Assembly (NCBI GenBank): GCA_963966185.1 | Contig: CAWZYM010000144.1 | Span: 285,001 to 349,000 of the forward strand | Origin: Rhabditoides inermis | Taxonomy: Eukaryota; Nematoda; Chromadorea; Rhabditida; Rhabditidae | Direction: 5' to 3' | DNA length: 64,000 nucleotides | Shown: positions 55,308 to 64,000 of the stretch, piece by piece | Numbering within the stretch: the stretch's first letter is position 1 | Layout of the letters: every line of letters begins with the position of its first letter | Position numbers and translations under genes: made by a program | Notes under the pieces: generated by a model | What the model saw: the letters and a program-made list of their open reading frames with translations, nothing else | Databases searched by the model: none | Told to the model about the DNA's origin: nothing

Positions 55308-56264
55308 TCGCCCGCCCACCCCCTATAAAATTTGCTATGGTGTTTGTCTGTCTGTCTGTCCGGATGAGTATCTCAAGTTGTAGTGATCGATAGGGGTTGA
55401 GGTATGGAACTTAGACCTGAGGTGCTCACCGCACGCAATCGTTCACTTGGAGTCGTGATTCGACGTTTCCTTATATGGGTTGACCGAAACTCTGATGGAC
55501 ATAGACGAAATTTTGAGCACTTTTTATGTAAACTATGCTTCGTTTTCAAGCTACTGAGATGCCCTTTTGGGGTTAAGGTACTGTCGGGTAGAGAATTAAA
55601 ATTTTGATGTATGACCTCATTTGCATATTTCCTAATATGGTAATGTTGTATCTTGGTCAGTTTTGATGCTGAAGAGTCCATACTTGGTATGTGACCTGGA
55701 GGCAAGTCAGCGATGTTGTTGTTTACATGTTTGTCAACAAGTAAACAAGTTTGTAAACAAATTTAAAGTTTGCTATGAAGGTATCTAAGATGATGTAGAC
55801 TAAGAGGCGAGTTCAAAAATGTAGTTCACAGATGATGTAAACAAGTAAACAACTTTGTAAACAATCTGAACATGTGTTTTGAAGATGTCAAATGTTCAGT
55901 AACATTATTGGTGAGTCCAAAAATGTGGTTTACAGTTGTTGTAAACAAGTAAACAATTATGTAAACAACATGAACACGTGTTTTTAAGGTGTATAACGTG
56001 TAGTTGTGTAGTAGACTTACAGGCGAGTTCAAAAATGTTGTTTACATAAAGTGTAAACAAGTAAACAAATTTGTAAACAACGTTTAATTGTCTTCGTTTT
56101 TGGTATTTCGTGTTGTAATGTACTTCTTAGTTGGATTACAGGTTTGTGGACAGATTTTAGTTGATAAATTAGATTTGAGTGATGATTTCAGTTTTGATGT
56201 TTAAAAGTTGAGGCCGCCGAAGGCGGCCCTAGCCCGAGCGGCGCGCCAGCGCCGCTCGGGCTAG
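55308..56264 (+). mobile_element. Helitron-like element 5 (0.96 kb)
   Basis: Starts (T)TCGCCCGCCCACC, then CTATAAAATTTGCTATGG and TTTGTCTGTCTGTCTGTCCG, and ends with two hairpins (GGCCGCCGAAGGCGGCC; then CTAGCCCGAGCGGCGC paired with GCGCCGCTCGGGCTAG). The interior repeats GTAAACAAGTAAACAA-type motifs about every 110 bp. Confidence 0.72.
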
Positions 56265-58249
56265 TCCCCCTTTCATACTAATATTTACTATGGTGTCTGT
56301 CTGTCTGTCCTTCCGGAGAGATATCTCTTTTCAAAGTATACCCTATTTGCTAATTTCTTTCAGAAAGTTTCTTCAACACCCGAGAACGCAAAATTCCAAA
56401 TATCTCGTCAATAGCGATCTCCTAATCATAGATATCACCTAATCTCTTAACTATGGAGAAAAAATTCAAAATACTTCAATTAGAACCAAATTTGGAGAGT
56501 AGGTGAATCGACCTAGAAAAAATCGATAGCCGCGATACTAGCTGCCTGTGACCTCATCTTCATGCCCAAAAAGGCAAATGTACCCAAAATGCACCCAAAA
56601 TTCATGGTCTTCGATTTCTATAAAAATTGAATAGAAGAAAGATTACGTATTATAGATTGTAGAAACTGGTTTCCTTTTTTGAAAAGTCACCAAATATGGC
56701 GAATATGATCGACTTTTCGTACAGACGAGACAGAGGGTCCAATTTGTAAACTTAAGCTTTTATGGGCAAAAAAGCCCTTCTGTCAAAATTTCAGATTGAT
56801 CCGACTTTGTCTTCATACAGTATTAGACATTTTCTGAGCGCGCGTTACTTGCTGGGGTCGCGCCCACCGGATTGCTCGCTACCAGACGCAGGTCAACGGA
56901 TCGATAACGAATAGTTGGCATTCGCAATCACTGACCCATATCCACTCAGTTGTGTCTTTTTTTGATAGGAATATGTCTAAATATAACAAGAATGAATTGA
57001 GTCAGTGGAAAAAGACAAAATTTCTATCTTCAACGAATATCTTTGACAAAACGAAACGTTGAAGGTTGAAAGTTAAGTAAAATGTTTCTAGACGTCAATA
57101 GATAGTAATTTCCAACGATCAATTCAACCTCAAACTGTTTCAAACTCCTTCACACGTGCGCACAACGTGTTAGGGCGCGCCAGCCGGCTTCTTTTCTCGA
57201 AGTCATTGTAGACGTAATATAGAACTACGTACTGCTTCTTTTTTCAGTTGAAACTAAGTTTAAGTTTGTTACTTGTACTCTTGTACATATTCAGTCAAAA
57301 ATTCCGCTTTTCGATGCAGTACAGTGTCGAGTGGAAGTGAGGTGAGGTGAGAATCGAGTTCACCTTACATGTCATTTGGCAAGCACAGGCGATCAAATTA
57401 TGTTTTTAGAACGTGAGAGAGTAGACAGTAGGAAAAGAAGACAGTAGAGAACAGAGTAGTACTTTCTCTTTTAAAAGTTTTTACATAACTGTCTCTCGAA
57501 AGTCGCAGTGACTACTGCAGATGTGAGAATAGAAGAGTAGACAGAAGGTTCCATAGTACTGTCTCTAGAAAGTTGTTTTCACCGCAGCGGAACGTGAAAG
57601 TATACAAGAGAGAGAGAATAGGAGAGGGAAAAGAGAAGAGAGAAGGAAGAGTAGACATAACTGTCTCTCTCGAAAGTCGCAGTGATAGTGATTACTGCAG
57701 ATGTGAGAGTGAGAGTGGAAGAGGTGACAAGAGGTGAAAGTAGACAGAAGAAAACATAGTGATGTCTCTAGATAGTTGTTGTCACAGTAGAAGAAAAAGA
57801 TGCAGAAGACAAACGAGAGCATAGTATTAGTATTGTCTCTAGAAAGTTGACAGTATACAAGAGAATATAATACTGTTTCTAGAAAATATAATAATGAGAG
57901 AGAAAGAGCAAGAGAGAAAGAGATAGCGATACAGTGGAAGACAGAGAAGAGAGAGAGGAGAGATAGGGAAGAGTTGACAAAACTGTGTCGAGGAAAGAGA
58001 GAGAGAGAGAGAGAGAGACATAGAGAGAGAAAGACATAGAGAGAGAAAGACATAGAGAGAGAGATAGAGAGAGAGAGGCTGGAGGAGAAGGAAGATAGGA
58101 TGAAAAGTAGACGAACCTTGCGTGTTTGTATCTTTGCAAGAGTCATTAGAGATCATTCAACTATCAAACATGCAAGACGAACTATTCTTCTATTTCTCTA
58201 TTTTTGTATACCTAGTGCGGAGGCGCGCGATAGCGCGCCGGAGCGCTAG
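56265..58249 (+). mobile_element. Helitron-like element 6 (1.99 kb)
   Basis: Starts TCCCCCTTTCATACTAATAT with ACTATGGTGTCTGTCTGTC, and ends AGGCGCGCGATAGCGCGCC-GGAGCGCTAG at 58249. The interior is unique until about 57400, then rich in AGTAGACAG/CTGTCTCT(A/C) blocks and GA microsatellites (57890-58080). Long Ser/Leu frames there are microsatellite artefacts. Confidence 0.68.
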
Positions 58250-58839
58250 TCTCCCAGAATAAAATTATATATGCATCGTCTGTGTGGGAGTGAGAGCGTG
58301 ACTGGATGAAAAGTGTTCTGGTTGTCAAAGGACGGGGGGGGGAGTATGGTGGTGGGGCTCTATAGGGGCATCTCTCCTCGAGTGGTGTGTATGGAGGGAG
58401 GTGAGAGAGGAGCCGGGCCGTCGACCGTCTTAGGTGAAAGGGGACCACCAGAGAGCAGCCGGAGTGGAGTTGAGCCAGCGACACGCCAAGACAGTACGGG
58501 CGTACAAACACACAACGAACGACACAAACTAGACAGCATAAAGAAATAAAACATTGAACATGTATGCAAAAGATATTCGAAAAAGGACAGGGTCCTTAGT
58601 GTTTGAGATTGAATGAGGTTGTGGTATAGATAGATCAATACGTGCTTTCACAAATAGCGATTGCCGTTTTCTGAATATTGTTGGTAGTTTCTCTTGCATA
58701 TTCCAGCACAAAACGGAGTTACAAACTTTTATCGCACAATTCAGACTAAAACAGAGTACGATAAACGAGTAAAGTCTTTAACACACACAAACAGAGACTG
58801 TGAGGCTAGCATGTCTGTTCCGCGGTGCTCTCGGTGATA
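58250..58839. other. Start of a further Helitron-like copy, then sequence without a clear gene
   Basis: TCTCCCAGAATAAAATTATATATGC follows the CTAG of element 6 and looks like another 5' end; its 3' end is not seen. A G-tract lies at 58335-58343. ORFs at 58313-58549 and 58212-58511 lack splice or family support. Confidence 0.45.
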
Positions 58840-58932
58840 TTAACGCACGACGATCTGAAATTTTGCCTGTTTCCACTTCTTCTGCCTATCCCCATTTCTC
58901 TTTCTCTCTCTTTGTCTCTCTGTGTTTGTGTG

Positions 58933-58978
<46 letters not shown>

Positions 58979-59143
58979 ACTCTCTCTCTCTCTGTGACTC
59001 TCTCTCTCTCACCCCTCCATCCTGTCCGATTCCATACACAGCATGGCGCGATCCGAGACCGAGCACCCTTCCAGGAATCCTCTCAGTGACAAGACCGGGC
59101 CGAAGACGCAGCTGCCGCAGCGTCCTAGCCTTCCTGAAAAAGA

Positions 59144-59181
<38 letters not shown>

Positions 59182-59664
59182 GGGGGATAGGGAGAGAGAG
59201 TGAGAGAGAGAGAAAGAAAGAAAGAAATAGAGAGAGGGGCGCACCTTTGGTTCTCTTTTTTGCCGAAGCGGCGTCCGATCTGGCGCATCAACTGCTGCAC
59301 AGACATCTCCCTTCTATGACCGTTCAGAACGATCAGCGCCAGACTCGCCCTCGGAATGCTCTGGGAAGATGAGATAGGGATAGAAAGGGAGGGAGAGAAA
59401 GAGAGAGACAGACAGAGAGACGGAGAGAAACGCACCTGGATATCTCTGAGAAAGACGGTGTGGTGTATGTTTAAACTGCACGGGCGGCCGTCATAAACAA
59501 GGCACTGCGCCAGAGTGCGCGTTGTCTGCACTCCACGGGAGAGCGACGGAGGAGCAGCATCATCCTGAGCGGAAGATCTCTCTCTCTCTCTTCTTTCTTT
59601 CTCTCTTTCTCTCTTTCCCTCTCCCTCTCACTCTCTGTCTTCTCACCTGTCCATTAGTAGCCAT
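58840..59664 (-). CDS. Unrecognised small protein, five-exon gene (132 aa)
   Basis: Complete model with every phase matching: 59647-59664 (MATNGQ), 59436-59564, 59245-59360, 59013-59133 and 58840-58854 (IVVR, stop TAA). All introns have GT-AG ends and hold CT microsatellites. The protein has an acidic/Ser start (DDAAPPSLSRG), a segment with two Cys (AQCLVYDGRPCSLN), a helix (LALIVLNGHRREMSVQQLMR), a basic linker (RRFGKKENQRKARTLRQLRL) and a Gly-rich end (RVLGLGSRHAVYGIGQDGG). No family recognised. It lies 80 bp downstream of another minus-strand gene, which would suit a nematode-style operon. Confidence 0.62.
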
Positions 59665-59744
59665 GGTCGACCGTGCGCCGGGTTGTAGATGTGATAAATG
59701 ACGGATGTTAAAACGTCACCAAACGATGGATGATTGAAACAGAT

Positions 59745-60166
59745 CTACTGATCGGATGAAATGAACCCATCAGCGGCAGTGTCAGACTCGGACCAGTTGA
59801 GGCGAGTGTTTCTCATGGGACATCTGGTACGAAAACACGACACAGTCAGAATCAGAATATTTATCTCGAATCAAATAGCACATGGCAATGTAATTTACGG
59901 TAAGGTTACGGTAAAGTACAGTAATGCGACGCCTACGGCGAGTTCCAACAATACGGGTTTCGGTGGTCCCGTGGATGCGTACGTATTGTTGGTGATGCTT
60001 GTCATCTGGTACGAAAACACGACACAGTACGAATGCCGTTTTGAAGAGAATTATCACCAGCCCCGCCCCCGCTGGCCCCGCCCACTCACCGCGCACACCT
60101 GTCGGGTAGTCACCTGGACGGCGCGTTGTCCCCCTTGGCATAGGGCGGATAGGAGGAGGGAGACAT
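59745..60166 (-). CDS. Possible 43-aa microprotein gene, two exons
   Basis: Exons 60114-60166 (MSPSSYPPYAKGDNAPS) and 59745-59823 (CPMRNTRLNWSESDTAADGF..., stop TAG) join in phase, with an acceptor (TACCAG) and donor GTGACT. An acceptor CTTGCAG lies 41 bp before the ATG, so the start exon may be trans-spliced. The intron contains a second copy of the acceptor context (CATCTGGTACGAAAACACGA at 59821 and 60005). The protein is short, Ser/Pro/Asp-rich and unrecognised; confidence rests only on splice signals. Confidence 0.33.
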
Positions 60167-60199
60167 CTCACTGAGTCGCCTCGTCGCAGCAACGCTCCA

Positions 60200-60791
60200 C
60201 TGGAACCTGCAAGGAAAACAGCGAGTCGCATCTCTCTCTCTCTCGAGTGAGTAAATGAGTAAGTGAGAGAGAGAGTGAGTGAGAGAAAGAGAGTGGATCG
60301 ACGGCGCTTCCTAGCTGAACCTGAATAACAGACTCGACAACTCCACGATAAGTATGTATGTTCGGTGCTAGCTAGAATTAGAATTTTCCCAGCACAAAAA
60401 AAACAGTGTGAGCTGCGCAAGTGAAAAAGAAAATCATAAGTATGTACGTTTCACCACTTTTTTTAAACAACATAAGTGAAGTAACCATCAATATTTGGTG
60501 GTTTCCATGACTCAAACACAAACTCATATAATAGGAAAGTGAATAATAACTCCGTTTGAACGCAGCTCTACATTTCTTGTCTAAAAAATGGTGTTGTCCA
60601 ATAGTAATACAGTACACTAAAATGTTGGACAACGAAAATTTTATCTCACGTTAACAGATCCTATTCACAAAGCTGTCACCACACCAAGCTATATAGCTTA
60701 TTATCTTTTAAAGAAGGCCTCCACGGAAAAAAAACATTAGGGGTCAATATTTACAGATAATCGTGAATTGAATCTATCTACAAAAGAAATA

Positions 60792-60800
<9 letters not shown>
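60200..60800. other. AT-rich interval, no gene seen
   Basis: GA tract at 60230-60295, then AT-rich sequence with only short, unsupported frames, up to the CT tract that opens the terminal satellite. Confidence 0.6.
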
Positions 60801-60829
<29 letters not shown>

Positions 60830-61029
60830 ATGATGCACCCGGGGATGGGCGGAATGATTTAGGGCGGTGAAATGCCGTACGAGGAGGACAGCAGCTACGG
60901 GGACAACGGGGACACGACGACGGAGGACGAGCGGGCGATGTGGACGAGCACGCGAGCAGCAGCAGCGCCTCGGCCACAGACCACACCTTGCCCCGCAAGA
61001 ACTCGGCCGGAACATCCGAGGCTCACCCA

Positions 61030-61068
<39 letters not shown>

Positions 61069-61272
61069 ATGATGCACCCGGGGATGGGCGGAATGATTTA
61101 GGGCGATGGAATGCCGTACGATGAGGACAGCAGCTACGGGGACAACGGGGACACGACGACGGAGGACGAGCGGGCGATGTGGACGAGCACGCGAGCAGCA
61201 GCAGCGCCTCGGCCACAGACCACACCTCGCCCCGCAAGAACTCGGCCGGAACATCCGAGGCTCACCCACATC

Positions 61273-61321
<49 letters not shown>

Positions 61322-61521
61322 ATGATGCACCCGGGGATGGGCGGAATGATTTAGGGCGATGGAATGCCGTACGATGAGGACAGCAGCTACGGGGACAACG
61401 GGGACACGACGACGGAGGACGAGCGGGCGATGTGGACGAGCACGCGAGCAGCAGCAGCGCCTCGGCCACAGATCACACCTCGCCCCGCAAGAACGCGGCC
61501 GGAACATCCGAGGCTCACCCA

Positions 61522-61558
<37 letters not shown>

Positions 61559-61758
61559 ATGATGCACCCGGGGATGGGCGGAATGATTTAGGGCGATGGA
61601 TTGCCGTACGAGGAGGACAGCAGCTACGGGGACAACGGGGACACGACGACGGAGGACGAGCGGGCGATGTGGACGAGCACGCGAGCAGCAGCAGCGCCTC
61701 GGCCACAGACCACACCTCGCCCAGCAAGAACTCGGCCGGAACATCCGAGGCTCACCCA

Positions 61759-61807
<49 letters not shown>

Positions 61808-62011
61808 ATGATGCACCCGGGGATGGGCGGAATGATTTAGGGCGATGGAATGCCGTACGATGAGGACAGCAGCTACGGGGACAACGGGGACACGACGACG
61901 GAGGACGAGCGGGCGATGTGGACGAGCACGCGAGCAGCAGCAGCGCCTCGGCCACAGACCACACCTCGCCCAGCAAGAACTCGGCCGGAACATCCGAGGC
62001 TCACCCACATC

Positions 62012-62062
<51 letters not shown>

Positions 62063-62262
62063 ATGATGCACCCGGGGATGGGCGGAATGATTTAGGGCGA
62101 TGGAATGCCGTACGATGAGGACAGCAGCTACGGGGACAACGAGGACACGACGACGGAGGACGAGCGGGCGATGTGGACGAGCACGCGAGCAGCAGCAGCG
62201 CCTCGGCCACAGACCACACCTCGCCCCGCAAGAACTCGGCCGGAACATCCGAGGCTCACCCA

Positions 62263-62311
<49 letters not shown>

Positions 62312-62511
62312 ATGATGCACCCGGGGATGGGCGGAATGATTTAGGGCGATGGAATGCCGTACGATGAGGACAGCAGCTACGGGGACAACGGGGACACGAC
62401 GACGGAGGACGAGCGGGCGATGTGGACGAGCACGCGAGCAGCAGCAGCGCCTCGGCCACAGATCACACCTCGCCCCGCAAGAACGCGGCCGGAACATCCG
62501 AGGCTCACCCA

Positions 62512-62544
<33 letters not shown>

Positions 62545-62744
62545 ATGATGCACCCGGGGATGGGCGGAATGATTTAGGGCGGTGAAATGCCGTACGAGGA
62601 GGACAGCAGCTACGGGGACAACGGGGACACGACGACGGAGGACGAGCGGGCGATGTGGACGAGCACGCGAGCAGCAGCAGCGCCTCGGCCACAGACCACA
62701 CCTTGCCCCGCAAGAACTCGGCCGGAACATCCGAGGCTCACCCA

Positions 62745-62783
<39 letters not shown>

Positions 62784-62987
62784 ATGATGCACCCGGGGAT
62801 GGGCGGAATGATTTAGGGCGATGGAATGCCGTACGATGAGGACAGCAGCTACGGGGACAACGGGGACACGACGACGGAGGACGAGCGGGCGATGTGGACG
62901 AGCACGCGAGCAGCAGCAGCGCCTCGGCCACAGACCACACCTCGCCCCGCAAGAACTCGGCCGGAACATCCGAGGCTCACCCACATC

Positions 62988-63030
<43 letters not shown>

Positions 63031-63230
63031 ATGATGCACCCGGGGATGGGCGGAATGATTTAGGGCGATGGAATGCCGTACGATGAGGACAGCAGCTACG
63101 GGGACAACGGGGACACGACGACGGAGGACGAGCGGGCGATGTGGACGAGCACGCGAGCAGCAGCAGCGCCTCGGCCACAGATCACACCTCGCCCCGCAAG
63201 AACGCGGCCGGAACATCCGAGGCTCACCCA

Positions 63231-63263
<33 letters not shown>

Positions 63264-63467
63264 ATGATGCACCCGGGGATGGGCGGAATGATTTAGGGCG
63301 ATGGATTGCCGTACGAGGAGGACAGCAGCTACGGGGACAACGGGGACACGACGACGGAGGACGAGCGGGCGATGTGGACGAGCACGCGAGCAGCAGCAGC
63401 GCCTCGGCCACAGACCACACCTCGCCCAGCAAGAACTCGGCCGGAACATCCGAGGCTCACCCACATC

Positions 63468-63510
<43 letters not shown>

Positions 63511-63714
63511 ATGATGCACCCGGGGATGGGCGGAATGATTTAGGGCGATGGAATGCCGTACGATGAGGACAGCAGCTACGGGGACAACGGGGACACGACG
63601 ACGGAGGACGAGCGGGTGATGTGGACGAGCACGCGAGCAGCAGCAGCGCCTCGGCCACAGACCACACCTCGCCCAGCAAGAACTCGGCCGGAACATCCGA
63701 GGCTCACCCACATC

Positions 63715-63755
<41 letters not shown>

Positions 63756-63959
63756 ATGATGCACCCGGGGATGGGCGGAATGATTTAGGGCGATGGAATG
63801 CCGTACGATGAGGACAGCAGCTACGGGGACAACGGGGACACGACGACGGAGGACGAGCGGGCGATGTGGACGAGCACGCGAGCAGCAGCAGCGCCTCGGC
63901 CACAGACCACACCTCGCCCCGCAAGAACTCGGCCGGAACATCCGAGGCTCACCCACATC

Positions 63960-64000
<41 letters not shown>
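60796..64000. repeat. ~245-bp satellite with CT tract, about 13 units to the window end
   Basis: Units consist of a variable (CT)n, ACATGATGCACCCGGGGATG, an open ~190-bp segment (start ATGCCGTACGA(T/G)GAGGAC) and ACATCCGAGGCTCACCCAC. Lengths vary from 233 to 255 bp with the CT tract. Diagnostic variants (GGTGAAATGCC at 60866 and 62582; GATCACACC..AACGCGG at 61470 and 62460 and 63180; GATTGCCG at 61600 and 63305) recur every seven units, about 1.71 kb. The open frames in three phases look gene-derived: they share CACAGACCACACC...AACTCGGCCG with the zinc-transporter-like fragment at 16840-16880. Confidence 0.93.

Noticed and set aside
57565..58156. 193-aa and 105-aa Ser/Leu-rich membrane-like ORFs
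   Set aside because: Produced by GA/CT microsatellite sequence within Helitron-like element 6.
58806..59531. A single 241-aa ORF on the minus strand
   Set aside because: It reads through introns full of CT repeats; splicing at clear GT-AG sites gives the consistent 132-aa model instead.

Overview
The window looks like a repeat-rich animal genome, most likely a nematode. Genes are compact. Introns are mostly 45-150 bp, start GT and end in TTTCAG-like acceptors. Two coding starts sit 1-2 nt after an acceptor, as at trans-splice sites. The mobile elements (Polinton/Maverick, Tc1, non-LTR, Helitron-like) also fit. No rRNA, tRNA, bacterial operon or CRISPR array was found. Species assignment is inference.

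Layout. 1-2.1 kb: a minus-strand multi-exon BTB/POZ-type gene, cut by the left edge. 2.7-4.2 kb and 13.4-14.9 kb: two exon groups on the minus strand whose splice phases fit one 518-aa gene. They are separated by an 8.2-kb terminal-inverted-repeat element (5021-13228) with a perfect 9-bp target duplication. That element carries 178-bp and 176-bp satellites, two opposed non-LTR fragments and a small cysteine-rich secreted-protein ORF. 15.3-16.8 kb: a plus-strand Ly6-like single-pass membrane protein gene, with a zinc-transporter (CDF) fragment antisense at its 3' end. 17.2-17.5 kb: a possible secreted peptide precursor.

17686-33097 is the most striking object: a 15.4-kb Polinton/Maverick-like element that is almost wholly palindromic, with AGT...ACT termini and a perfect 6-bp target duplication (ACTAGC). 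Each arm carries AGGTCA-rich terminal repeats, a spliced CxxC...CxxC gene, and the same decayed integrase, packaging ATPase, major capsid and protease genes. Many disabling changes are shared by both arms, so decay preceded the palindrome.

33.1-36.6 kb: a non-LTR fragment, then a ~1.05-kb foldback element with a Tc1-type transposon inserted in it. 36.7-44.7 kb: a 211-bp satellite (about 30 units, with a seven-unit higher-order repeat and a hairpin in each unit), split in register by a Helentron-like insertion at 38.0-39.7 kb. 45.3-58.2 kb: six Helitron-like elements joined head to tail, each ending in a GC-rich hairpin plus CTAG and each followed by a TC (or T-TC) start. 58.8-60.2 kb: two small minus-strand spliced genes. 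60.8 kb to the end: a ~245-bp satellite that shares sequence with the zinc-transporter-like fragment at 16.8 kb.

Host genes occupy only about 7 kb; the rest is transposons and satellites. All exon models come from reading splice signals and phases by eye and have no transcript support.
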